A DNA stretch of 17,554 nt from JBCBSP01 sp964550935 (GTDB lineage: Bacteria; Pseudomonadota; Alphaproteobacteria; Caulobacterales; Maricaulaceae). The notes beneath the pieces are model-generated. The model was not told the DNA's origin. It saw nothing but the letters and a program-made list of their open reading frames with translations, and did not search any database. The stretch's first letter is position 1, and each line of letters opens with the position of its first letter. Location: positions 1 through 17,554 of the forward strand of contig CAZKBB010000058.1 of assembly GCA_964550935.1 (NCBI GenBank), written 5' to 3'. Positions 1 through 6,856 of this stretch are shown here, piece after piece. The translations under genes were made by a program, and so were the position numbers.

Positions 1-426
1 CTCCAGGCTGTCGAGATCGGCGAGCATCAGCTCGGTCTCGACCGTCTCGAAGTCGGCCAGCGGATCGACCTTGCCGGCCACGTGGGTCACGTCGCCGTCT
101 TCAAAGCAGCGCAGCACGTACACCACCGCGTCGACCTCGCGAATGTTCGCGAGGAACTGGTTGCCCAGGCCCTCGCCCTGGCTCGCGCCCTTAACCAGGC
201 CTGCAATGTCCACGAAGCTCATGCGCGCGGGGATGACGTTGGCCGACTTGGCGATCTCGGCGAGCTTGGCCAGGCGCGGCTCGGGCACGGCGACTTCGCC
301 GACGTTCGGCTCGATCGTGCAGAAGGGATAGTTCGCCGCCTGCGCCGCGGCGGTCTGGGTCAGCGCGTTGAAAAGCGTCGACTTGCCGACGTTCGGCAGT
401 CCGACGATGCCGCATTTGAAACCCAT
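1..426 (-). CDS. ychF: Redox-regulated ATPase YchF (OBG-family), N-terminal part
   Basis: This is the first 142 codons of YchF/OLA1, an OBG-family P-loop protein that prefers ATP and binds ribosomes; the rest lies beyond the left edge. The start ATG (424-426) follows a GGAG at a six-base spacing. Visible motifs are the G1 loop GLPNVGKS at residues 9-16, the switch segment NYPFCTIEPN, the G3 region DIAGLVKGAS and the following QGEGLGNQFLANIREVDA block, all typical of YchF. The family is about 360-370 residues long, so about 60% is missing. It follows a VapC-type toxin gene on the same strand after 78 bases, and pth lies upstream of that pair, matching the frequent pth-ychF neighbourhood. Identification is secure. 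Confidence 0.96.
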   Translation of the reverse strand, partial: MGFKCGIVGLPNVGKSTLFNALTQTAAAQAANYPFCTIEPNVGEVAVPEPRLAKLAEIAKSANVIPARMSFVDIAGLVKGASQGEGLGNQFLANIREVDAVVYVLRCFEDGDVTHVAGKVDPLADFETVETELMLADLDSLE

Positions 427-456
427 GGAACGCTCCGCGTGTGCTTGAAAGATGCG

Positions 457-485
457 CTTTTAGGCGTCGCGGGGAGCGCTGAAAA
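457..485 (-). promoter_or_regulatory. Possible promoter for ychF
   Basis: On the minus strand, TTTTCA (480-485) is followed after exactly 17 bases by TAAAAG (457-462). Each hexamer matches four of six positions of the sigma-70 consensus. It sits between the vapC stop and the ychF start, with a predicted leader of about 25 bases. It would let ychF be expressed independently of the toxin-antitoxin pair inserted upstream. This is consensus matching only. Confidence 0.3.
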
Positions 486-504
486 GGGCGTGAGCGCGTG
501 GGTG

Positions 505-900
505 TCAGCGCCGCACGGTTAAAACGTCGGTCCGCGAGAAATCATCGCCCTTGAACAATAAAGGCCGGTCAAGCGCCGCGGCCGTCGCATAGGCGAAACA
601 GTCGCCGAGATTGAGCTGAGCGCCGTGCCCGGACCCTCTGCCGAAGCGTGCGTAGGCGCTTCGGGCCTTGTCAGCGATCTCGCGGCCCGGCGCGATGATC
701 TGGAGCTGCAGCTCGGCGCACAGCTGATCTAGAAGCGTTGAAAGGCTTGGATCGTTCAGGCGATCCACGCGGATCGCGGCTTCAAGCCAGTTGACCGAGG
801 AGATCGCCGCAGCGTCGGCTGCGATGATCAGGTCGGCGAAATCGGTGCGCTCGGCTTCATCAAATAGAACCGCAAGAAGCGCAGAGGCGTCCACGATCAT
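505..900 (-). CDS. vapC: VapC-type PIN-domain ribonuclease toxin
   Basis: A 131-residue PIN-domain protein, the usual VapC length. VapC toxins are Mg-dependent endoribonucleases that cut specific RNAs, often tRNAs, and are neutralised by the partner encoded just upstream. The expected acidic residues are visible: D4 in the opening MIVDASALL strand, E40 in the NWLEAAIRVD helix, D100 in LNLGDCFAYA and D119 in FKGDDF. The LGDCFAYATA and LLFKGDDF blocks are typical of the family. The start ATG overlaps the stop of the upstream gene as ATGA, so translation is probably coupled. The active site looks complete. The RNA target cannot be read from sequence. Confidence 0.9.
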   Translation of the reverse strand: MIVDASALLAVLFDEAERTDFADLIIAADAAAISSVNWLEAAIRVDRLNDPSLSTLLDQLCAELQLQIIAPGREIADKARSAYARFGRGSGHGAQLNLGDCFAYATAAALDRPLLFKGDDFSRTDVLTVRR

Positions 901-1205
901 TTCGGCAGGCCGTCCTCGTCGTAGAGGAGGGCGCCGTGATCGACAGCGCGCGCGCCCTGACGCCGTGCGACGGCGCCGCCCTCAGCGGCGAGCCGGCTAA
1001 CGGTCTCGCGCCGCTTCATGGGGTCTGCGCCGGACGAAGCCGGCGGGCTCGCCGCCGAAACGGCGCGCTGCAGCGCGGCGATGGCGTCGCGAGCCGCCGC
1101 TTCGTCCGCAAAGCCGGTCTCGCGCGCGACCACTCGGCCGTCGGCGTCGCGCAGCACGTAGCCGATGCGTTCATTCTCACTGAAAAGCTCGAACCGGGCG
1201 CCCAT
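897..1205 (-). CDS. Putative antitoxin with YegP/DUF1508-like N-terminus
   Basis: A 102-residue protein whose stop overlaps the vapC start, the normal antitoxin-toxin arrangement. The ATG at 1203-1205 has a strong GAGGAG seven bases upstream. Residues 3-48 resemble one DUF1508/YegP repeat: an FELF start, a YVLRDADGRVVA hairpin, then an ADEAAARDAIAAL helix. The last 40 residues (from M63) form a short helix and an extended tail ending DHGALLYDEDGLPK. I infer that this tail is the toxin-binding antitoxin part. No ribbon-helix-helix, AbrB or Phd DNA-binding domain is evident, which is unusual for a VapB. A shorter product from the internal ATG at 1017-1019 is possible, but that ATG lacks as clear a ribosome-binding site. 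Confidence 0.7.
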   Translation of the reverse strand: MGARFELFSENERIGYVLRDADGRVVARETGFADEAAARDAIAALQRAVSAASPPASSGADPMKRRETVSRLAAEGGAVARRQGARAVDHGALLYDEDGLPK

Positions 1206-1248
1206 CGCGTCGCTCCTCGCAGGCTCACGAAACTACACGCGCCCGCGC

Positions 1249-1866
1249 TCAGTCGCCAGCGGGGCCGCCTCGGGCGGGCAGGTCCGGGGCGGGGGCGAGG
1301 TGGGTGACGCGGGTCTGGAAGGCGTCGTCGCCGCTTTCCACAAGCAGGGGCAGGGCGCGCGCGATCGCGTCGGTGAGGTCGGCCACCCAGGGCTGTTCGG
1401 CCTTGGGAAAGTCCGACAGCACCCAGCCGGTCACCTTCGACTTGTCGCCGGGATGGCCGATGCCGATGCGCCCGCGGCGGAACTCGCCGGAGACCTGCGC
1501 CATGGTGGAGCGCAGACCGTTATTGCCGGCGTGGCCGCCGCCGGTCTTCAACCGGAACTTGCCCGGCGCCAGGTCCAGCTCGTCATGGAAGACGGTGATG
1601 CGCTCGGGCGCGATCTTGAAGAAATGCGCCGCTTCGCCGATCGCCCGGCCGGACTCGTTGTAGAAGGTCTGCGGCTTCATCACGATCAGCCTGGCCGGGC
1701 CGGCGGCCGTCTCGATCACGCCTTCGGCCGTCTCGGCGTGAAAGCGCTTGCGCCAGGGGCCGAGGCGCCAGTGATCGGCGATCGCGTCGGCGGTCATGAA
1801 GCCGACATTGTGCCGGTTGCCGGCGTATTTCGCGCCCGGATTGCCGAGGCCTGCGATGAGGTGCAT
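1249..1866 (-). CDS. pth: Peptidyl-tRNA hydrolase
   Basis: Pth releases tRNA from peptidyl-tRNAs that drop off the ribosome. The 205-residue protein has the family blocks GLGNPGAKYAGNRHNVGF, MKPQTFYNESG, FHDELDL and GGGHAGNNGLRS. Catalytic and substrate residues are visible as N9, H19, N70, D95 and N116, equivalent to E. coli N10, H20, N68, D93 and N114. The open frame extends upstream to 1938, but I place the start at the ATG at 1864-1866 because the conserved N-terminus begins there and GGAG lies five bases upstream. It follows rplY by 80 bases on the same strand, the common rplY-pth order. The last 15 or so residues are Pro/Ala/Gly-rich and variable. Confidence 0.96.
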   Translation of the reverse strand: MHLIAGLGNPGAKYAGNRHNVGFMTADAIADHWRLGPWRKRFHAETAEGVIETAAGPARLIVMKPQTFYNESGRAIGEAAHFFKIAPERITVFHDELDLAPGKFRLKTGGGHAGNNGLRSTMAQVSGEFRRGRIGIGHPGDKSKVTGWVLSDFPKAEQPWVADLTDAIARALPLLVESGDDAFQTRVTHLAPAPDLPARGGPAGD

Positions 1867-1946
1867 GGCCGTCTCCGCACGTGAAAAGGGCGGCCGTGCG
1901 AAGACCGCGCCGACCGCCCCGATCCACTTCGAGAGCAAGGCGGACC

Positions 1947-2627
1947 CTAGGTCTCGCCCTCTTCGCCCTCGCCCTCTTCGCTTTCACCGGCTTCGCCTTC
2001 GGCGGCGGCTTCGGCTTCCTCGGTGTCGGCCTCTTCAGCCTCGTCGACCTCTTCCTCGACCAGGGCGCGCGAGCTCTGCAGCGTCACGATCGTGAAGTCG
2101 CGATCGGTGATGGTCGGGGTCACGTTCTCCGGCAGCGAGACCGAGGAGATGTGCACGGAGTCGCCGATATCGAGGCCCGTCAGGTCGACCTCGATCGCTT
2201 CGGGGATCTGGCCGGCCGGGCAGCTCACCTCGACGGCGTGGCGCACAATGTTCAGAACGCCGCCGCGCTTGAGCCCGGGCGACTCCTCCTCATTGAGGAA
2301 GTGGACCGGCACTTCGACGGCGATGATGGAGTCTTCGTCCACGCGGTAGAAGTCGATGTGCATCGGCTCGTCGCGCACCGGGTGGAACTGAACCTCGCGC
2401 AGCAACACCGACTGCTTGTCGCCCTTGTGGTCGATCTTGATCATCTGACCAAGGAAGCCGCCGGAGTTGATCGCCTTGACCACCTCGTTGGATTTCAGCG
2501 CGATGGCGACCGGGTCCTTGCCCCCGCCGTACAGCACGCCCGGCACTTCGCCGTTGCGCCGGGTTTCGCGGGCGCCGCCCTTGCCGGTGCGCTCTCGCAC
2601 CTCGACGGAGAGAACGATGTCGCTCAT
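1947..2627 (-). CDS. rplY: 50S ribosomal protein L25 (Ctc/TL5 form)
   Basis: A 226-residue two-domain L25 of the general-stress (Ctc/TL5) type, which binds 5S rRNA. Residues 1-90 are the L25 domain, including GEVPGVLYGGG and REVQFHPVRDEPMHIDF. Residues 95-187 are the TL5 beta domain, including GLKRGGVLNIVRHAVEV and LDIGDSVHISSV. The frame is open to 2711, but the ATG at 2625-2627 is chosen because the domain starts there and AAGGA lies eight bases upstream. Residues 188-226 form an acidic low-complexity tail, 20 of 39 residues Glu or Asp. It precedes pth on the same strand. Confidence 0.96.
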   Translation of the reverse strand: MSDIVLSVEVRERTGKGGARETRRNGEVPGVLYGGGKDPVAIALKSNEVVKAINSGGFLGQMIKIDHKGDKQSVLLREVQFHPVRDEPMHIDFYRVDEDSIIAVEVPVHFLNEEESPGLKRGGVLNIVRHAVEVSCPAGQIPEAIEVDLTGLDIGDSVHISSVSLPENVTPTITDRDFTIVTLQSSRALVEEEVDEAEEADTEEAEAAAEGEAGESEEGEGEEGET

Positions 2628-2665
2628 CGATCCGGTCCTTAGATCATACGGTTTCAAACGCGAAC

Positions 2666-2757
2666 GCCGCGCGCCGGCGCCGGTACAGGCGCGGCTGCGG
2701 CGTCCCATCACGCGCCTGAACCCAAGCGCGCGTGTTTCGAGCGGCGGCTAATAGCCG
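2666..2757. other. Palindrome-rich spacer between prs and rplY
   Basis: This part of the 175-base gap holds stacked inverted repeats. GCCGCGC (2666-2672) pairs with GCGCGGC (2689-2695) around a perfect CCGGCGCCGG palindrome at 2674-2683. Further on, CGGCTA-A-TAGCCG is a 13-base palindrome at 2745-2757. The first structure would fold in the rplY leader. Function is unknown: leader regulation, terminator debris or an operator are all possible. Confidence 0.35.
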
Positions 2758-2766
2758 ATCAGCCTG

Positions 2767-2795
2767 CGGCGCGCAAGCCGTCGCGGTGCGCGCCG
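2767..2795 (-). terminator. Hairpin just downstream of prs (weak terminator candidate)
   Basis: Nine-base perfect arms, 2767-2775 and 2787-2795 (core GGCGCGCA / TGCGCGCC), flank an 11-base loop. The hairpin begins seven bases after the prs stop codon. No run of T follows on the minus strand, so it is either a weak or Rho-assisted terminator or a 3'-end stabilising hairpin. Confidence 0.35.
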
Positions 2796-2802
2796 GCGCG
2801 GC

Positions 2803-3735
2803 TCAGTCGAACAGCTTGGAGACGCTTTCATCGTTGGCGATGCGCCGGATCGCCTCTCCGAGCAGGGGCGCGATGGAAAGCGTGCGGATATTGCTGCTCG
2901 CCGCGACCTTCGCGCCGACATCGATGGAGTCGGTCACTACAAGCTCGGCCAGCTCGGATGCGCCGATACGCTCCACCGCCTTGCCCGACAGCACGCCGTG
3001 GGTGATGTAGGCCGACACGGCCTCCGCGCCGCGCGACTTCAGCTCCGTGGCCGCGTTACACAGCGTGCCGCCGGAATCGATGATGTCGTCAAAGATAATG
3101 CAGCGCCGGCCTTCGACCTCGCCGATGATGTTCATCACCTCAGACTCGCCGGCCTTCGCACGGCGTTTGTCTACGATCGCGATGTCCGCGCCCAGCCGTT
3201 CGGCGAGCGTGCGCGCGCGCACCACGCCGCCCACGTCCGGTGAGACGATCAACAGATCTTCGGCCTGATAGTGCTTGCGGATGTCGGTCTCGATCACCGG
3301 CGTGGCGAACAGATTGTCGGTGGGAACATCGAAGAAGCCTTGGATCTGGCCCGCGTGCAGATCAAGGGTGAGCACCCGGTCCGCCCCCGCCTTCGCGATC
3401 AGGTTGGCGACGAGCTTCGCCGTGATCGGGGTGCGCCCGCCGGTCTTTCGGTCCTGCCTCGCATAGCCGAAATAGGGGATGACCGCCGTGATCCTCTGCG
3501 CGCTCGCCCGGCGCAGCGCGTCGATGCAGATCAGAAGCTCCATCAGGTGGTCGTTGGCGGGCTTTGAGGTGGGCTGGACGATGAACACGTCCTCGCCGCG
3601 CATGTTCTCCTCGATGCGCACGAACAGCTCGCCGTCGGCGAAGGTCTCGATCTCCACGTGGGAGAGCGGCGCGTCAAGCGAATCCGCGATCGCGGCCGCC
3701 ACGGGCTTGTTGGCGTTCCCGCTCATGAGCTTCAT
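2803..3735 (-). CDS. prs: Ribose-phosphate pyrophosphokinase (PRPP synthetase)
   Basis: Makes PRPP from ribose 5-phosphate and ATP, feeding nucleotide, histidine, tryptophan and NAD synthesis. The 310-residue length is that of class I enzymes. Seen in order are FADGELFVRIEENMRG, the flexible-loop region PYFGYARQDRK (87-97), the PRPP-synthetase signature DLHAGQIQGFF (125-135, divalent cation site) and the ribose-phosphate loop DDIIDSGGT (216-224). The frame runs on to 3831, but the ATG at 3733-3735 is preferred because GGAGG precedes it by eight bases and the family N-terminus begins here. A second ATG three codons later is a weaker alternative. It is 77 bases downstream of the methyltransferase gene. 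Confidence 0.97.
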   Translation of the reverse strand: MKLMSGNANKPVAAAIADSLDAPLSHVEIETFADGELFVRIEENMRGEDVFIVQPTSKPANDHLMELLICIDALRRASAQRITAVIPYFGYARQDRKTGGRTPITAKLVANLIAKAGADRVLTLDLHAGQIQGFFDVPTDNLFATPVIETDIRKHYQAEDLLIVSPDVGGVVRARTLAERLGADIAIVDKRRAKAGESEVMNIIGEVEGRRCIIFDDIIDSGGTLCNAATELKSRGAEAVSAYITHGVLSGKAVERIGASELAELVVTDSIDVGAKVAASSNIRTLSIAPLLGEAIRRIANDESVSKLFD

Positions 3736-3812
3736 CGGTCGATCCTCCGCTGCGCCGCGGCGGCTCATAGCAGAGGCGCGCGCGGGCCGGAACCCGGCGG
3801 AAACGGAGCGCG

Positions 3813-4949
3813 TCAGTTTTCTTCCGACCACGGATCGAGACCGGCCGGTTGAGGCAGGCCGGGCGAGGAGACGGCGATCACCTTGAACAACTCGCCCATC
3901 TCGCCGGGATCGGTCAGCCGGTGTAGCTGGCGCGCGACGCGCCGCCGGGCCTCCTCGCCCGTTGCGTTCGCCATCAGCGCCGCGGCGCGCTGTTCGAGCC
4001 CCAGCCCGTTCAAGAACCCGGCCTGGGGCGCGGGGCCATGCACGTCGAGCCCCTTCGCTGCGCAGGCTCTTGCGAACTGGGCGAAGTCCACCCGCGCGGT
4101 GATGTCGGCCGAGCCGGGCCCGGCGAGAGGGTCGATCTTCTCGTGCTCGCGCACGGCCTGCAGCGTATCGCCGGGTTCAGGGCGCGCCGGGCCGTAATCG
4201 ACGAAGAGCGCGCGGCCGGGCGCGGCCTCGAAGCGCGCCGCCAAAAGCTCGGCCATCTGCGCGTCGCCGGGGCGCAGCTCCACGAGCGTACCCTCCTCGG
4301 CCTCGCGCAGCTCCGGCGCGATGAGGTCGGTCTCGACGGCGAGCGCGGGGCCGAGCACGAAGGCGAAGCGGGTCTTGTCCTCGGGGTCGAGCCCGACCAT
4401 GCGCTCTCGCCAGAGCCCGCCGGACTTCACCGCCTGACGCACGGGCAGACAGTCTAGAAACTCATTGGCGAGGGTGACGCTGGGGCCGGCGGCGACGCGC
4501 TCCAGCGCATTCGCCCAGGTCACCGGGACCGGCGCATCGCCGAGCGTGCGGCCCTGGACCATCTTCAGCGCGGCGCTCGCCTCCACCAGCGTGACGCGCG
4601 TCGCGGCGAGCGCGTCCGGCGCGACGCGCAGCACGCGCAAGACGTCGCTCATCATGGCGCCGGAGCCGGGGCCGAGTTCGATGAGGTTCAACCGCTCCGG
4701 CGCGCCGAGATCGCGCCAGGCCTGCACGGTCCACAGCCCGATCACCTCGCCGAACATCTGGCTGATCTCCGGCGCGGTGATGAAGTCGCGCCCGGCGGTC
4801 AGCGGATCGCGCGTGGCGTAGAAGCCCGCGATCGGGTCGAACAGGGCCTCGGTCATGAAGGCGGCCACGCTCACCGGTCCGGCGTCGCGGATGCGCGCGC
4901 GCAAGGCCTCGCCGATGCGCTCGGGGGATTCAGGCGCCGGCTCGCTCAC
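3813..4949 (-). CDS. MidA/NDUFAF7-family SAM-dependent methyltransferase
   Basis: A 378-residue class I methyltransferase of the MidA (DUF185) family. The mitochondrial member NDUFAF7 dimethylates an arginine of a complex I subunit during assembly, so a respiratory-complex role is likely here but not shown. The SAM-binding motif LIELGPGSGAMM spans residues 89-100. The family blocks DPIAGFYATRDPLTAGRDF (38-56), ANEFLDCLPVRQ (161-172), LFVDYGPARPEPGDTLQAV and QAGFLNGLGLEQRA are present. The start is GTG at 4947-4949, overlapping the lgt stop as GTGA. Upstream codons in the same frame lie within lgt and encode nothing family-like. Coupling to lgt looks tight. Confidence 0.92.
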   Translation of the reverse strand: MSEPAPESPERIGEALRARIRDAGPVSVAAFMTEALFDPIAGFYATRDPLTAGRDFITAPEISQMFGEVIGLWTVQAWRDLGAPERLNLIELGPGSGAMMSDVLRVLRVAPDALAATRVTLVEASAALKMVQGRTLGDAPVPVTWANALERVAAGPSVTLANEFLDCLPVRQAVKSGGLWRERMVGLDPEDKTRFAFVLGPALAVETDLIAPELREAEEGTLVELRPGDAQMAELLAARFEAAPGRALFVDYGPARPEPGDTLQAVREHEKIDPLAGPGSADITARVDFAQFARACAAKGLDVHGPAPQAGFLNGLGLEQRAAALMANATGEEARRRVARQLHRLTDPGEMGELFKVIAVSSPGLPQPAGLDPWSEEN

Positions 4950-5830
4950 GCCGGCTCGGCCGCTTCCGGCTTGTGCGCTTCGGCGTCGGCCGGACGCGAC
5001 AGGGCGCGCCGGATCAGCCAGGCGCCGGCGATGATCATCGGGATGCACAAAAGCATGCCCATGGTGACGTAGCCCTGCAGCGCCTCGGGCATCTGCGGGT
5101 CGGGCTCGCGCACCAGTTCGACGAGGCCCCGGAACAGGCCGTAGCCCGCCAGGAAAACGCCGGTGACGAGGCCGGGCCGGGCGAGGCCCCTGAAGCGCCA
5201 GATCACGAGCGCGATGATCGCGAACAGGACGAGGCCTTCAAGGCCGGCCTCGTAAAGTTGGCTTGGATGGCGCAACTGGCATGTCGGGTCGTTCGCAAAG
5301 CGCATCGCCCAGGCCAGGTCCGGCGCGGGCCGGCCCCACAGCTCCCCGTTGATGAAGTTGGCGAGCCGGCCGAAGAAGAGCCCGATAGGTACCGCGGCGG
5401 CGACCGCGTCCGCGGTCCGCAGGACCGGCGCGCGGTGTGCGCGGCTGGTGAAGTACATTGCGAGCGCGACGCCGATCAGTCCGCCGTGGAAACTCATCCC
5501 GCCCTCGGTGATGCCCGCGATCACCCAGACCGGCCGCTCCCAGATGGCGCTGGTTTGATAGAACAGGACATAGCCCAGGCGCCCGCCGAGGATCACCCCG
5601 ACCATCACCCACAACAGAAGATCGTCCAGGAAGGCGCGCGGCAGCGGCGCGGCGGTCGTCTTCGCGTTGGTGGTCCACAGCCCCGGTCGCTTAACCAGCT
5701 GGATCACGTACCACAGGCCGAGAAACAGCCCCGCGATATAGGCCAGCGCATACCAGCGGATGGGGATCGGGCCGATCGAGATCAGCACCGGATCAAGCAG
5801 GTCGAAGGTCGGCGGCGGGCAGGGCGTCAT
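4946..5830 (-). CDS. lgt: Prolipoprotein diacylglyceryl transferase
   Basis: Transfers diacylglycerol from phosphatidylglycerol to the lipobox cysteine of prolipoproteins in the inner membrane. The 294-residue polytopic protein shows the Lgt signatures: IRWYALAYIAG, SFHGGLIG with H115, GRLANFINGELWGR with R155 and N158, RHPSQLYEA (187-195) and ELVREPD. The last corresponds to the essential Arg region of E. coli Lgt. About seven membrane spans are apparent. The ATG at 5828-5830 has a modest GGAA upstream and matches the family N-terminus. It is divergent from ubiK across a 107-base gap and its stop overlaps the start of the methyltransferase gene. The C-terminal 20 residues are polar and variable. 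Confidence 0.97.
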   Translation of the reverse strand: MTPCPPPTFDLLDPVLISIGPIPIRWYALAYIAGLFLGLWYVIQLVKRPGLWTTNAKTTAAPLPRAFLDDLLLWVMVGVILGGRLGYVLFYQTSAIWERPVWVIAGITEGGMSFHGGLIGVALAMYFTSRAHRAPVLRTADAVAAAVPIGLFFGRLANFINGELWGRPAPDLAWAMRFANDPTCQLRHPSQLYEAGLEGLVLFAIIALVIWRFRGLARPGLVTGVFLAGYGLFRGLVELVREPDPQMPEALQGYVTMGMLLCIPMIIAGAWLIRRALSRPADAEAHKPEAAEPA

Positions 5831-5876
5831 GGCGGTTCCGCAAACACGAGATGAGCCCGCGACGGCGCCGCGGTGA

Positions 5877-5906
5877 TTGCCGGGCCGGGGGCGAAGGGCC
5901 TATATC
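5877..5906 (+). promoter_or_regulatory. Possible promoter for ubiK
   Basis: TTGCCG (5877-5882), an 18-base spacer and TATATC (5901-5906) lie in the lgt/ubiK divergent gap. Each hexamer matches four of six consensus positions. The implied leader before the ATG at 5938 is about 25 bases. No equally good pair was seen for lgt on the other strand. Confidence 0.4.
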
Positions 5907-5937
5907 CTCTCCCTACAGCAAAGCCCGCGGTGATGTC

Positions 5938-6243
5938 ATGCAGTCGCGCAACCCTCTTTTCTCAGATCTCGCCGATCTGATGACCGACGCCTTTTCAGCG
6001 GCCCAAGCCGCCGGCGAAGAAGCGCGCACCGTGGTGCGCGCGCGCGCCGAGCGCCTGGCGGCCGATCTCGATCTGGTCTCGCGTGAAGAGTTTGAGGCGG
6101 TTCGCGCCGAACTCGCCAGCGCGCGCGGCGAAGTCGAATCGCTGAGCGCCCGGATTGCGGCGCTCGAGGCCGCGAAGGCCAAGCCGGCCGCAAAAAAGCC
6201 TGCGGCGCGACCATCTTCCACGTCGAAAAAGTCTGATAGCTGA
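5938..6243 (+). CDS. ubiK: Ubiquinone biosynthesis accessory factor UbiK (BMFP domain)
   Basis: A 101-residue BMFP-family (YqiC) protein. UbiK helps organise the late ubiquinone-biosynthesis enzymes and binds lipids. The N-terminal amphipathic part NPLFSDLADLMTDAFSAA (5-22) and the coiled coil SREEFEAVRAELASARGEVESLSARIAALE (about 48-77) are the family hallmarks. The tail from residue 80 is Lys/Ala/Pro/Ser-rich, which is common but longer than in E. coli. The frame is open further upstream, but the ATG at 5938 marks the start of the conserved region. It leads a plus-strand group with the ybjN-like gene and proC, opposite lgt. Confidence 0.88.
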   Translation: MQSRNPLFSDLADLMTDAFSAAQAAGEEARTVVRARAERLAADLDLVSREEFEAVRAELASARGEVESLSARIAALEAAKAKPAAKKPAARPSSTSKKSDS

Positions 6244-6251
6244 ACAGCTTG

Positions 6252-6296
6252 CGCGATACGTCGCGATGACGTGTTGCGCGGCTGAACGCGCCGCGC
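6252..6296 (+). terminator. Two small hairpins after ubiK (weak terminator or processing site)
   Basis: CGCGA-TACG-TCGCG (6252-6265) is followed by GCGCGGC (6276-6282), a seven-base loop and GCCGCGC (6290-6296). Only TTA follows, with no T run. They lie in the 105-base gap between ubiK and the YbjN-domain gene and may reduce read-through or protect the 3' end. Confidence 0.3.
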
Positions 6297-6348
6297 TTAC
6301 CGTCATCTTAGGCGGCGACTCGCCGGTGCTTTGAGGGAGGCGCGCGAG

Positions 6349-6846
6349 ATGGACCTGCAATTATCCGAGGACGCCCGCGACCACGATCCGCTTGAGTCGG
6401 TCGAGCAGGCCGTAATCGACGGCCAGTACCCCTATGAGCGTGATGATTTCGAACTTCACCTCGCCGCGCCCGGGGACTGGCGCGACCATCAGATCTGGTT
6501 CGCCTGGCGCCCCGAGGTGGAGGCGATGCATCTGTGCGCGAGCCTTGAGGTGAAGGCGCCGGACGGTCGGTTCCGCGAGATCTGCGAACTGACGTCGAGG
6601 CTGAATGAGCGCCTGTGGGTCGGCCATTTCGACGTCTGGGCCGAGGACGGCTCGGTGATCTTCCGCCATACGCTTCCCATGCCGGGCGGCCAGGGCCTGA
6701 CGATCGCGCAGGCGTCGGTGCTTCTCAAAGCCGCGATCGAGGCCGGCGACCGGTTGTTCCCGGCGTTCAACCTGTTGATCTGGGGCGGGCGCACCGTGGA
6801 GGAGGCGGTCTCCGCGGCGATGTTCGACACCGTCGGCGAGGCGTAA
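6349..6846 (+). CDS. YbjN-domain protein
   Basis: A 165-residue protein of the YbjN family (PF10722-like, related in fold to type III secretion chaperones). Its biochemical function is not established. Typical features are the N-terminal DPLESVEQAVIDGQYPYERDDFELHLA, a beta-rich centre with WFAWRPEVEAMHLCASLEVKAP and ICELTSRLNERLWVGHFDVW, and the C-terminal LFPAFNLLIWGGRTVEEAV block seen in alphaproteobacterial members. The ATG at 6349 follows GGAGG by eight bases, which decides it over a TTG at 6331. It is 10 bases before proC, so the two are probably co-transcribed. Linkage of this family to proC is frequent in this class, reason not known to me. Confidence 0.88.
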   Translation: MDLQLSEDARDHDPLESVEQAVIDGQYPYERDDFELHLAAPGDWRDHQIWFAWRPEVEAMHLCASLEVKAPDGRFREICELTSRLNERLWVGHFDVWAEDGSVIFRHTLPMPGGQGLTIAQASVLLKAAIEAGDRLFPAFNLLIWGGRTVEEAVSAAMFDTVGEA

Positions 6847-6856
6847 GGCTCACACC

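Noticed and set aside
2643..2648. TATGAT on the minus strand upstream of rplY as a -10 box
   Set aside because: A good -10 match, but no -35-like hexamer at a 16-18 base distance, and the implied leader would be only about a dozen bases with the ribosome site at its very start.
4973..5854. Open frame on the plus strand opposite lgt
   Set aside because: Asp/Gly/Arg-rich nonsense-like composition with no motif; lgt is unambiguous in the same interval.
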